Numbered from the stretch's first letter, positions 6,563-13,635 are shown. The stretch: DNA of 28,647 nt from Desulfosporosinus sp. (GCA_003513495.1 DOPM01000007.1:1-28647); one strand, 5' to 3'. The notes: generated from the letters alone by a model not told the origin. Program-made: numbers and translations.

Positions 6563-6600
6563 AACACGGGGAACCCGTTTTAAGGTTCCCCGTGTTTTAT
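6563..6600 (+). terminator. Strong hairpin between divergent sigI and ZIP transcription units
   Basis: AACACGGGGAACC (6563-6575) and GGTTCCCCGTGTT (6584-6596) form a perfect 13-bp stem followed by TTAT. It sits between two divergent genes, where no known transcript should end, so it may insulate the two promoters or end an unseen short RNA. I see nothing else in 6600-6660. Confidence 0.6.
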
Positions 6601-6664
6601 GTTATGTGATTAAGTATCTAGCAAGGGTGTATTAAATTAGGTTAGAAATAGGTACAAGCAAGAC

Positions 6665-6715
6665 TTGTTACTTAAATCAGCAACTGTTATTATAACATAT
6701 GATCAAATATTCATT
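6665..6715 (+). promoter_or_regulatory. Promoter and ArsR-type operator of the ZIP gene
   Basis: TTGTTA (6665-6670), 17 bases, TATTAT (6688-6693). Just downstream lies TATGA-N8-TCATT (6698-6715), the same half-sites and spacing as the operator in front of the arsR gene at 7794 (TATGA-N8-TCATA). It also contains CAAAT-ATTC-ATTTG, which resembles SmtB/CadC sites. Confidence 0.5.
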
Positions 6716-6778
6716 TGTTCTACCCCACGAATCTATAGGCGTAAAACAATATTCTAAAACACCAGAGGAGGAGATGCT

Positions 6779-7525
6779 TTGATAAGTAGTCAATTATTTT
6801 CAACCTTGATGGGATTGGGAGTTGGTGGTTCGGGTATTGCCCTAGGTGGTATAGTTGCTTACGGGTTGGGAAAATACTTCGAGAGAATCTCAGGACTAAT
6901 TCTAGCCTGTTCAGCTGGTGTTATATTTTCTCTTCTGACATTTGAACTTTTGCCTGAAAGCGTCAGTACAGGTGGTTTATTAGCTACTGGAATCGGAATC
7001 ATTATAGGTATCCTCATGATTATTCGTTTGGAGATATTTTTCCATAAAGTTGTGATTATAACTGACAATCCAAGTAAATCCATGTTTATTCGGTCCGGAA
7101 TACTTCTCGCGATAGGGGTAGCCATTCACAATTTACCTGTCGGGTTTGCCATGGGAATCGGTTTGGTGAACTATGATAAGATTGGTTTAGATTTAGCTGC
7201 TACTATGTTATTGCATAACTTTCCAGAGGGCTTTGCGATCTTACTCCCCTTGGCACTCAGTGGGCTTAGTAGTACTTCCATTCCAATTATCGCCTGCATT
7301 GTAGCTCTTCCTGCCGGACTAGGGTCCTTCCTTGGTTCAAGCTTAGGAATAATTAACCCGAAATTATTAGCTATCTTCTTTGGGATTGCAATCGGTACAA
7401 TTTTCATGGTGACTTGGCAAGAGATCTTGGGCCATGCAATAAAACATACCCGAAGAATTCACCTTTTTCCTAGCATTATAACAGGTCTTATCCTGGGAAT
7501 CTTATTTACATCTCTCATTTTGTAG
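6779..7525 (+). CDS. ZIP-family divalent metal transporter
   Basis: A 248-residue membrane protein with about eight helices. The two metal-binding helices are evident: HNLPVG (117-122) and HNFPEG (146-151), the ZIP motif HNxPEG with its first Glu replaced by Val. ZIP proteins move Zn2+, Fe2+ or related ions into the cytoplasm. The length is usual for the bacterial ZupT/GufA type. The start is TTG 6779 because AGGAGGAG (6766-6773) lies six bases upstream; the nearby ATG at 6774 runs into a stop at once. The long variable loop between helices 3 and 4 has few His residues. The gene has its own promoter and appears to share an operator with the following arsR-cadA operon, so it is probably part of the same metal response; the direction of transport cannot be decided from sequence. 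Confidence 0.85.
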   Translation: MISSQLFSTLMGLGVGGSGIALGGIVAYGLGKYFERISGLILACSAGVIFSLLTFELLPESVSTGGLLATGIGIIIGILMIIRLEIFFHKVVIITDNPSKSMFIRSGILLAIGVAIHNLPVGFAMGIGLVNYDKIGLDLAATMLLHNFPEGFAILLPLALSGLSSTSIPIIACIVALPAGLGSFLGSSLGIINPKLLAIFFGIAIGTIFMVTWQEILGHAIKHTRRIHLFPSIITGLILGILFTSLIL

Positions 7526-7572
7526 TCAGTACTACAGATAATAAGTTATTCAATTTCTCGATTTGACATCTG

Positions 7573-7601
7573 CAGGACGAAATTACTATCTTTCGTTCCT
7601 G
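7573..7601 (+). other. Hairpin in the ZIP-arsR gap
   Basis: CAGGACGAAA pairs with TTTCGTTCCTG with one bulge. It has no T-tract, so it is a poor terminator. The rest of the 7526-7793 gap holds the arsR promoter and operator. Confidence 0.3.
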
Positions 7602-7701
7602 AATCCGATTATGTAGAATAATATTAAGTTTCATGGACTTCCTGGAGGATCGAGCCTCTGTAATGGTTTTGACTATTTATGTGCGTCTACTGGATTTAGT
7701 A

Positions 7702-7758
7702 TTGACTTTTACAGAACAGATAAATATAATTAAGATAATATATGAATAATTACTCATA
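7702..7758 (+). promoter_or_regulatory. Promoter and palindromic operator of the arsR-cadA operon
   Basis: TTGACT (7702-7707), 17 bases, TATAAT (7725-7730) is a near-consensus housekeeping promoter. TATGAATAATTACTCATA (7741-7758) is an 18-base palindrome with one mismatched pair, placed over the transcription start, where an ArsR repressor would block initiation. Confidence 0.7.
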
Positions 7759-7793
7759 CGTTCAAGTGAAAGGATATGAAAAGAGGAATTAAA

Positions 7794-8159
7794 ATGGTTG
7801 ATAAAAGAAATGATGTGGATAGGTGTAACTGCAATGTTATACACGAGGAGATCGTAAATATGGTCAGGGCAAAAATGCCTATGGAAGAAAACTTGTACGA
7901 CCTTGCAGAATTATTTAAGGTCTTCGGTGACTCTACTAGAATTAAAATACTTTGGGCATTGGATGAAGCTGAAATGTGTGTCTGTGACATCGCTGTCTTG
8001 TTAAATATGACCCAATCGGCAATATCCCATCAGCTAAGAGTTTTAAAGCAGGCACGGCTGGTGAAATATCGAAAAGACGGAAAAATTGTATTTTATTCCT
8101 TGGAAGATGAACATATTAAGCAAATATTTAATCAAGGTCTAACCCATATTAATGAATAG
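7794..8159 (+). CDS. cadC: CadC/SmtB-type ArsR metal-responsive repressor
   Basis: About 121 residues with the ArsR winged helix. The recognition region is MTQSAISHQLRVLKQARLVKYRKDGK and the dimer helix lies at the C-terminus. Metal ligands of the CadC class are present: an N-terminal CxC (DRCNCN) and CVCD at the start of the recognition element, the alpha-3N pattern for Cd2+/Pb2+/Zn2+ sensing. Start ATG 7794 is chosen because AAGAGG (7781-7786) lies seven bases upstream; an in-frame ATG at 7776 has a weaker site. The gene is the first of an operon with the P-type ATPase 53 bases downstream and should repress it, and itself, until metal binds. Confidence 0.88.
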   Translation: MVDKRNDVDRCNCNVIHEEIVNMVRAKMPMEENLYDLAELFKVFGDSTRIKILWALDEAEMCVCDIAVLLNMTQSAISHQLRVLKQARLVKYRKDGKIVFYSLEDEHIKQIFNQGLTHINE

Positions 8160-8212
8160 ATTGTCACGCTTTTGAAGCGTTGTAAAGTGAATACAGAAAG
8201 AAGGGAATTAGA

Positions 8213-10561
8213 GTGAGTTCATTGGCTAAAAAAGAGCTTATATTAGAGGGCCTGGATTGTGCAAACTGTGCTACTAAAATTGAGGAGCAAGTCAAAAAGG
8301 TTGAAGGTGTTTCAGGTGCTTCCTTGAATTTTGTAACCAAGATTCTTACGATAAACATGGACAGTAATGGAAATCAGGAGGATGTGCTAAGTCAAGCAAA
8401 CCAAATAATTAACAAACTTGAACCCGATGTTATCATTAAAGATAAAGCTTTGTCACGAAAGGAAAAAAAGGTATTACTTTTAATTGGATTAGACTGCGCT
8501 AATTGTGCTACAAAGATTGAAAAAGAGGTTAATAGTCTTGATGGTGTGAGTTCCGCCACTGTGGACTTTGTTTCGAGAAAGCTAACCATTGAAGTGGACC
8601 AGAAGCGCGATTTGCCTAGGGTCGTTGAGCAAGCATCTAAAATCGCTATACAAATAGAATCCGGAATCAAAGTAGTTGAAAACGAGGACAAGAAAGAGGA
8701 AGGTAAGGAAGACGGAGGGATTAAGAAGTCAAAAGCTATTCAATTAGGTATAGGAGCAGCTCTTTTTTTCGCTGCAATATTAGTTGAGCTTCCTTTCTGG
8801 GCTGAATTTAGTATATTCTTAGTGAGCTATGTTTTAGTCGGTGGGGAAGTTGTTTTAAAAGCTGTTCGAAATATCTCAAGGGGTCAGGTGTTTGATGAAA
8901 ACTTTTTAATGACGGTTGCTACCATAGGTGCTTTTGCGATCAAGGAATTTCCTGAAGGTGTGGCAGTCATGCTTTTCTATCAGGTTGGCGAGTTCTTCCA
9001 AAATATGGCCGTTAACCGTTCGAGAAAGTCAATCAGTGCCTTGATGGACATTCGACCCGACTATGCAAATCTTAAGGTTGGAGAGGATATTAAGAAGGTA
9101 TCGCCTGAAGAAATTAGTGTTGGAGATATCATAGTTATAAAACCGGGAGAGAAGGTCCCCCTCGATGGCAAGGTTATTGAGGGTATGTCAATGCTCGATA
9201 CTTCGGCCATAACCGGGGAGTCAGTGCCCAGAGAAGTTGAGCCGGGAAACGAAATTCTTTCGGGAACCATTAATAAGAATGGTCTGTTAACCGTTGAGGT
9301 AACGAAAGAGTTTGGAGATTCAACTGTATCAAAGATCCTTGATTTAGTACAAAATGCGAATAGCAGGAAAGCTCCGACTGAACAGTTTATCACGAAGTTT
9401 TCCAGGTATTATACTCCAGTCGTCGTATTTGTTGCCTTAGCAATGGCTGTTGTTCCACCTTTGGTTGTTTCAGGGGCCACTTTCTCAGATTGGATCTATA
9501 GAGCTTTGGTTTTCCTCGTTGTATCTTGTCCTTGTGCTTTAGTAATTTCGATACCATTGGGTTTCTTCGGGGGAATTGGCGGAGCTGCTAAAAATGGTAT
9601 TTTAATTAAGGGCAGTAACTACCTTGAAGCTTTAAACAATGTGGATACGATAGTTTTTGACAAGACAGGCACCCTTACAAAAGGAGTGTTTAAGGTTACT
9701 AAAATTTCTACACAAGGTCATGAATCTGAAGAGAATCTTTTGGAGTATGCTGCTTTTGCTGAAAGCTATTCAAACCATCCTATTGCAATCTCAATCCTGA
9801 AAGCTTACGGGAGAGAAATTAATAAAAGCGAAATTCAAGATTATGATGAAATCTCAGGGCATGGAATCAAAGTAAGTATCAGGGGTAAACGTATCCTTGC
9901 TGGTAACAAAAAATTGATGGCTAAAGAAAATATCACTTATGATGAGGTTGATGAAATCGGTACAGTAGTTCATGTAGCGATTGATGGCAAATATGCAGGC
10001 TATATTGTAATATCAGATGAGATAAAGGATGATGCCCTAAAGGCTATCAAAGAGCTTAAGGGGATTGGCGTAAGAAAGCTGGTAATGCTTACCGGAGACA
10101 ACAAACTGGTGGGAGAAGCGATTGGGCACAAGTTAGGGCTTGATGAAGTACATGCTGAATTACTCCCCGATCAGAAGGTTGAGAAGCTGGAACTATTAGA
10201 AAAACAAAAGAAAACAAAAGGGAAGCTACTCTTTGTTGGTGATGGTATCAATGATGCCCCGGTACTGGCTCGTGCTGATGTTGGCGTGGCAATGGGGGGA
10301 TTAGGTTCTGATGCAGCAATAGAGGCAGCGGACATTGTGATCATGACAGATGAACCCTCTAAGCTCGTAAATGCCATTAAAATTGCCAAAAGAACCAGAA
10401 GCATCGTCTGGCAGAATATAGTTTTCGCATTGGGAGTTAAAGCTATTGTACTTGTTTTAGGTGCTGGAGGTATCGCTACTATTTGGGAAGCAGTGTTTGC
10501 TGATGTCGGTGTAACGTTGATTGCTGTTATTAACGCAATGCGTGTCATGAAAACGAATTAG
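8213..10561 (+). CDS. cadA: Cd2+/Zn2+/Pb2+-exporting P1B-type ATPase (CadA/ZntA)
   Basis: A 782-residue heavy-metal ATPase. Two N-terminal metal-binding HMA domains carry GLDCANCATKIE (C16/C19 and C95/C98). The membrane metal site is SCPCALV (CPC 439-441). The phosphorylation motif DKTGTLT has Asp 483, followed by the NHPIA nucleotide-binding motif, MLTGD and GDGINDAP. Family members use ATP to pump Zn2+, Cd2+ or Pb2+ out of the cytoplasm. The start is GTG 8213 with AAGGGA upstream. The two HMA domains are near duplicates of one another, which is common in this subgroup. It is cotranscribed with the CadC-like repressor and ends at a strong terminator. A decayed copy of about 130 bases from its nucleotide-binding region lies at 11.4 kb. 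Confidence 0.94.
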   Translation: MSSLAKKELILEGLDCANCATKIEEQVKKVEGVSGASLNFVTKILTINMDSNGNQEDVLSQANQIINKLEPDVIIKDKALSRKEKKVLLLIGLDCANCATKIEKEVNSLDGVSSATVDFVSRKLTIEVDQKRDLPRVVEQASKIAIQIESGIKVVENEDKKEEGKEDGGIKKSKAIQLGIGAALFFAAILVELPFWAEFSIFLVSYVLVGGEVVLKAVRNISRGQVFDENFLMTVATIGAFAIKEFPEGVAVMLFYQVGEFFQNMAVNRSRKSISALMDIRPDYANLKVGEDIKKVSPEEISVGDIIVIKPGEKVPLDGKVIEGMSMLDTSAITGESVPREVEPGNEILSGTINKNGLLTVEVTKEFGDSTVSKILDLVQNANSRKAPTEQFITKFSRYYTPVVVFVALAMAVVPPLVVSGATFSDWIYRALVFLVVSCPCALVISIPLGFFGGIGGAAKNGILIKGSNYLEALNNVDTIVFDKTGTLTKGVFKVTKISTQGHESEENLLEYAAFAESYSNHPIAISILKAYGREINKSEIQDYDEISGHGIKVSIRGKRILAGNKKLMAKENITYDEVDEIGTVVHVAIDGKYAGYIVISDEIKDDALKAIKELKGIGVRKLVMLTGDNKLVGEAIGHKLGLDEVHAELLPDQKVEKLELLEKQKKTKGKLLFVGDGINDAPVLARADVGVAMGGLGSDAAIEAADIVIMTDEPSKLVNAIKIAKRTRSIVWQNIVFALGVKAIVLVLGAGGIATIWEAVFADVGVTLIAVINAMRVMKTN

Positions 10562-10653
10562 TATTGTAGAGTATTAGAATAGTTATTTTGTAAATTTAAT
10601 CGTCTAAAGGGATCAGAGATTAAGTATGTAACGTGAAATGTTAAAGTAAGGTT

Positions 10654-10695
10654 AAGGTAGGACAAGGTTAAGAATGGCCCTTGTCCTACCTTTTT
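10654..10695 (+). terminator. Terminator of the cadA operon
   Basis: AAGGTAGGACAAGG (10654-10667) and CCTTGTCCTACCTT (10679-10692) form a perfect 14-bp stem followed by a T-run. Confidence 0.85.
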
Positions 10696-10712
10696 CACTT
10701 CTTTTTTTATCT

Positions 10713-10741
10713 ACCCTCAAAAAAATGTAAACTGTTGCGAA
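10713..10741 (+). promoter_or_regulatory. Sigma-I-type promoter for the gene at 10868
   Basis: ACCCT (10713-10717), A-rich 20-base spacer, CGAA (10738-10741) continuing as CGAATAACT. The downstream GGGGGTGGTC and ATCGAAC are shared with the leader of the gene at 2016. Confidence 0.65.
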
Positions 10742-10867
10742 TAACTAAATGAATATATAGGGGGTGGTCCTCAGGAAATATCGAACTAAAAACACCTAGG
10801 TCTGAACGAGTCCCAGTATAGTTGGTTTATGTGTTTTTTAAATAAGTTTGAGGAGGATGATTTTTTA

Positions 10868-11356
10868 ATGAAAAGTTTAAAAAAAACTGTCATAGTAAGC
10901 ACATTGTCACTTGGGCTAATAATGGGGGCTGTTGCGGTAGTTAGTGCTGCAACACAACCAACCTCTGTTGATCCTAGTACTACTGCAGTTGAAGTAACCG
11001 ACATCCTTTTAACCGATCCGGCAGCAACCACCACCCCCATAACTGACCCAGCTACAACTTCCACCGTTGCACACGTCAACCCAGTACATGTCAACCAAAT
11101 GCCCGTTACTCCTGTACCCGTTACTCCGGCGCCAGCGCCTGTGACCCCAGCACCCATCAACCCGGCACAAAACAATTATCACTACAGTGATGGACATTCA
11201 AATGTGAATCCTCAACAACACCAACAAATGCATATAACTCAACCAAGCAAAGGCGCAAACGGAAATGGTTATAATATGAATCACAATTATAACGAGAATC
11301 ATAATACTAATATGGGTGAGAATCATATGTCCGGCAGACAATCTGGTCATGAATGA
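10868..11356 (+). CDS. Secreted Pro/Thr-rich protein, family member 3
   Basis: A 162-residue exported protein. ATG 10868 follows GAGGAGGA and gives a signal peptide (MKSLKKTVIVSTLSLGLIMG, cleavage near VSA-ATQ) almost identical to those of the proteins at 1063 and 2016. The middle is a Thr/Pro/Val stretch (VTPVPVTPAPAPVTPAP) without Ig domains. The tail is rich in Asn, His and Met (HNYNENHNTNMGENHMSGRQSGHE) and matches the tail of the Ig-repeat protein almost residue by residue, except that it ends in Glu and lacks the terminal GW. The His and Met content could bind metal ions, but this is only a possibility. It lies right after the cadA terminator and has a sigma-I-type promoter of its own, so it is not part of the cadA operon. 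Confidence 0.75.
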   Translation: MKSLKKTVIVSTLSLGLIMGAVAVVSAATQPTSVDPSTTAVEVTDILLTDPAATTTPITDPATTSTVAHVNPVHVNQMPVTPVPVTPAPAPVTPAPINPAQNNYHYSDGHSNVNPQQHQQMHITQPSKGANGNGYNMNHNYNENHNTNMGENHMSGRQSGHE

Positions 11357-11395
11357 TCAGATCTCCACAATTTGTTTAACTGGGCTTCAGCAACT

Positions 11396-11530
11396 AGTAA
11401 AGCTTACCGGAGAGGCAAGCTGGTGGAAAAAGCGATAGGTAGTCAGTTGAGCCTTGACGAAGCACAGCTGAATTACTCTCCGATAGAAGGTCGAGAAGCT
11501 GGAACTTTTAGAAAAACAAAAGAAGACAGG
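11396..11530 (+). pseudogene. Decayed fragment of cadA
   Basis: About 130 bases align with cadA 10086-10220, the MLTGD to EKQKK coding region. Landmarks in order are CTTACCGGAGA, CTGGTGG-AAAGCGAT, CTTGA-GAAG, GCTGAATTACT and AGAAAAACAAAAGAA. Small indels break the frame. It is a relic of a second cadA copy lying on the far side of the secreted protein gene. Confidence 0.7.
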
Positions 11531-11572
11531 GCAAACGAGAAGGCCAAGCATTTCGCCAGCCTTCTCGTTTGC
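11531..11572 (+). terminator. Strong hairpin terminator
   Basis: GCAAACGAGAAGGC (11531-11544) and GCCTTCTCGTTTGC (11559-11572) form a perfect 14-bp stem followed by TTATT. It may end transcription from the gene at 10868 and, on the other strand, from the M23 peptidase gene. Confidence 0.75.
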
Positions 11573-11647
11573 TTATTATGAATTACAACATTGTCAGTAG
11601 TCTCGGTAAACGATTTACTTTAGGTGAATTTAAAGCAGAATTCGCTT

Positions 11648-12781
11648 CTACCGAAAATAAGCAAGGGGATCAGTGGGATCACCGTTTACACGGACCTCCA
11701 AATGGAGATGGGGACCAGTACTCCAACCAGTTGAACCTACATAACCGACTAGGTCACCTGCATTTAAGTTTTGGCCGTTTAAAGCGGCTATTTTTGACTG
11801 ATGGGGGTACATCGAGGATAACCCTTTACCATGATCGACTATAATGGTATTACCATAGGCCCCATACCAGCCTGAGTATATTACTGTTCCGGCACCAGCT
11901 GCATAGATAGGGGTACCGCTTGGAGCAGGAATGTCTGCTCCTGTATGTAAGCGTTTGGTTTTAGTAATTGGATGAGTACGCCAACCGTAAGGGCTAGAAA
12001 TGGAGTGATATTTTGGTAAGGGCCAATAACTGATACTACCAACCACACCGCCGGTGCGCCCGGCTTGTAACTGTCGAATCTTTTGTTCCAAGGCTTTGGA
12101 ATCTTTTTCGAGTTTGTTGATCTGGGTAAAGAGTTCGTTTTGTGCTTGAGTGACTTTTGCCAAAGAATTCTGCTCTTCCTGTTTTTTGCTCTCTAGAACA
12201 CCTTTAGCGGCGATAGCTTCTTGTCTTGTTTTTTCAGCTAAGTCACGTTTCTCTTTAAGCTCTTCAGTTTTTTGAAGGACTTTATCTTTTTCTGCTTTAA
12301 TAGACTCTAGTAGTTTCTGGTCATTTTGTATCAGCATTTCAAAATACTCAAACTTGGTTATAAATTCACTGAAGTTCTCAGCTTGAAAAAGTATATCCAG
12401 GTAGCTAAAGATTCCTTCCTCGTAAATACCCCGAACCCTTTTACGAAGGGCATCCTGTCTGTTTTCAAGGTCCTTTTGTTTAGCAAGAAGCTCTTTTTCC
12501 GCTGCTTCCACGCTGACCTTCGCTTCAAGATAAGCAGAATCTTTTTGGGACAGGGCTATTTTAGCTACGCTAATTTGGCTTGCAAGTTCCTTAAGATTCT
12601 GTTTGGTTTGTTCCTCAGTAAATTGCAGATCTTTAATCTGGCTCTTCGCTTTATTTTGGGCCTTTTCAATTTCAGATTGCTTAGCCATAAAATCGTCAAG
12701 CTCATTAGCTTTGGCAGGAACAACCATGGAACTGACTAAAGTAAAAGAAATGCTAAGAGCTATAAGCCAAGGGTTTCGCAA
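11648..12781 (-). CDS. Secreted murein peptidase: coiled coil plus M23 domain
   Basis: About 377 residues. A signal peptide (MRNPWLIALSISFTLVSSMV, cleavage near AKA-NEL) is followed by a long coiled coil at residues about 25-240 (heptad-rich Lys/Glu/Gln/Leu) and a C-terminal M23 peptidase (LytM fold). The zinc motif is visible: HTGAD, a His in MYPHQS, and HLHLE near the end. Members cut peptidoglycan cross-links or activate amidases (EnvC/CwlO-like layout) outside the membrane. I choose TTG 12781 because CCTCC (12792-12796, i.e. GGAGG on the coding strand) lies ten bases upstream. The ATG at 12808 has no ribosome site and would be almost at the transcription start set by TATAAT 12817-12822. 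A TTAACATTTTTGTTAC palindrome of the WalR-like type lies about 90 bases upstream. Confidence 0.87.
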   Translation of the reverse strand: MRNPWLIALSISFTLVSSMVVPAKANELDDFMAKQSEIEKAQNKAKSQIKDLQFTEEQTKQNLKELASQISVAKIALSQKDSAYLEAKVSVEAAEKELLAKQKDLENRQDALRKRVRGIYEEGIFSYLDILFQAENFSEFITKFEYFEMLIQNDQKLLESIKAEKDKVLQKTEELKEKRDLAEKTRQEAIAAKGVLESKKQEEQNSLAKVTQAQNELFTQINKLEKDSKALEQKIRQLQAGRTGGVVGSISYWPLPKYHSISSPYGWRTHPITKTKRLHTGADIPAPSGTPIYAAGAGTVIYSGWYGAYGNTIIVDHGKGLSSMYPHQSKIAALNGQNLNAGDLVGYVGSTGWSTGPHLHLEVRVNGDPTDPLAYFR

Positions 12782-12816
12782 CAGTGACAAACCTCCAAAC
12801 ATTTGCATAAATACCG

Positions 12817-12888
12817 ATTATAAATATCACAATTCGACATTAAGCGTCGGTAGTCCTGTTGAAAAGATAATTGTAACAAAAATGTTAA
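12817..12888 (-). promoter_or_regulatory. Promoter region of the M23 gene with a WalR-like palindrome
   Basis: On the minus strand TATAAT (plus 12817-12822) precedes the start codon by about 35 bases; the -35 is poor. Plus 12873-12888 (GTAACAAAAATGTTAA) is the same palindrome as at 3562, 4027 and 14520, but about 50 bases before the -10 instead of about 32, so binding may differ or be silent. Confidence 0.45.
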
Positions 12889-12947
12889 AAAGGTATATTG
12901 ATTATCCGACCTTGGCTTCGCAGCAAGGGGTTAATTATGTTAAAGCA

Positions 12948-13169
12948 ATGGACAGTGCAATTCGTAAGTCGAAAGAAGAAATTGAAGTCATCTTAAAGGC
13001 GACCGTAGAAATTGCACGAGCCAATGATTCGATGAGCCAATCAGCTCAACAAATTATTCTCGGAGGTCAGGAGCAGGCCCACTCCTTAGTGAAATCTCAG
13101 TTCAAATGGCCGAACTTACAGCATACTCAAAATCTTCGAGATATGACGCGGAAATTTACACTGACTTAA
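12948..13169 (+). pseudogene. Probable remnant of a methyl-accepting chemotaxis protein
   Basis: A frame of 73 codons reads MDSAIRKSKEEIEVIL, then EIARANDSMSQSAQQIILGG and QEQAHSLV, which resembles the repeated helical signalling region of chemoreceptors (a run of 'aneqms-saqqi--gs-eqa'). No ribosome site precedes it and the sequence soon turns into unrelated residues. I treat it as a decayed fragment. It might instead be a small coiled-coil gene; the resemblance is to a low-complexity helix. Confidence 0.4.
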
Positions 13170-13224
13170 CGTGATTTCTTAAAAAGAATTCTTTAGTTCA
13201 CCACAAAAATAACAGCATGTAAGA

Positions 13225-13290
13225 GGCTATACACAAGTTTCAGTTGATCGAGAGATCGCGTCAGTTATTTCAGTTAAGGTATTAGGGTGA
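13225..13290 (+). pseudogene. Duplicated 3' end of feoA
   Basis: Twenty-one codons (GYTQVSVDREIASVISVKVLG) and a stop are nearly the same as the end of feoA at 540-605 (GYTQVAVDREIASVISVNVL), with about seven of eight bases identical. No FeoA start or core precedes it. It is a relic of a second feo copy. Confidence 0.8.
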
Positions 13291-13298
13291 CAGAGCTA

Positions 13299-13335
13299 GG
13301 CTGACGCCAACCTTCGACGAGGCGCCAGCCTTTCT
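13299..13335 (+). terminator. Terminator after the feoA relic
   Basis: GGCTGACGCC (13299-13308) and GGCGCCAGCC (13321-13330) pair with one mismatch and are followed by TTTCT. Confidence 0.6.
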
Positions 13336-13400
13336 CCAAGGGACGATGAAAACCGGGTTTTCTTAAGAGAATGTATTCTTCGCTTGGACGTTAAAACTGG

Positions 13401-13446
13401 TTGACAAATCTAATTGGTTGACGTATTCTATAAATAAATTTGATAT
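13401..13446 (+). promoter_or_regulatory. Promoter of the NiCo-riboswitch/CDF unit
   Basis: TTGACA (13401-13406), 17 bases, TATTCT (13424-13429). A second set overlaps it: TTGACG (13418-13423), 17 bases, TGATAT (13441-13446). Either would start transcription just before the riboswitch aptamer. Confidence 0.6.
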
Positions 13447-13454
13447 TAAACTCT

Positions 13455-13568
13455 AAATTGAGCAGGCGATACGCTTCTTTAAAGTGTGTGGGGCTGGGCC
13501 GGTTTGCCGGCAGCAGGATAAAAAACCTGTGGGACTATAAATTATTATAGTCCCACAGGTTTTTTTTG
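13455..13568 (+). ncRNA. NiCo (czcD-type) metal riboswitch with transcription terminator
   Basis: GAGCAGGC (13460-13467) opens a four-helix element. It continues with a hairpin (ACGCTT pairing AAGTGTGT), then GGGCTGGGCCGG-TTTG-CCGGCAGCAGG, then CCTGTGGGACTAT. These match my recollection of the NiCo consensus (GAGCAGGC, a GGGC bulge before GCA-CAG, and CUGUGGGAC) in order and spacing. The conserved 3' segment is also the left arm of a perfect 20-bp terminator stem: 13521-13540 pairs with 13545-13564, followed by eight T. In the family, metal binding frees the segment from the terminator and turns on the exporter downstream. A CDF transporter is indeed next. NiCo RNAs were described for Ni2+/Co2+; Fe2+ has also been proposed as a ligand. 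Confidence 0.78.
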
Positions 13569-13635
13569 TAGTAGGCGTCATTAGTAGTAAGTTAATTGGT
13601 TAATTCATAAAGAAATTAGGAGTGATTAGATAATA

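Noticed and set aside
6722..6742. ACCCC followed by CGAA or CGTA upstream of the ZIP gene as another sigma-I promoter
   Set aside because: Spacing is 1 or 13 bases, not 20-21, and a normal -35/-10 pair exists at 6665.
8166..8182. Small hairpin ACGCTT-TTG-AAGCGT between cadC and cadA as terminator
   Set aside because: Only six base pairs with no T-tract, and the two genes form an operon.
8392..8691. Minus-strand frame opposite cadA (and similar ones at 9061-9393 and 10171-10548)
   Set aside because: These lie wholly inside a well-supported gene and are shadows of its codon pattern.
11372..11581. 69-codon open frame after the gene at 10868 as a new gene
   Set aside because: Most of it is the decayed cadA fragment and the terminator stem; it has no ribosome site.
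12326..12739. Plus-strand frame opposite the coiled-coil part of the M23 gene
   Set aside because: It mirrors Lys/Glu-rich heptads as Phe/Leu-rich residues, with no ribosome site.
13340..13400. Mobile element ends near the debris at 12.9-13.4 kb
   Set aside because: No transposase fragment, terminal inverted repeats or target duplication could be found.
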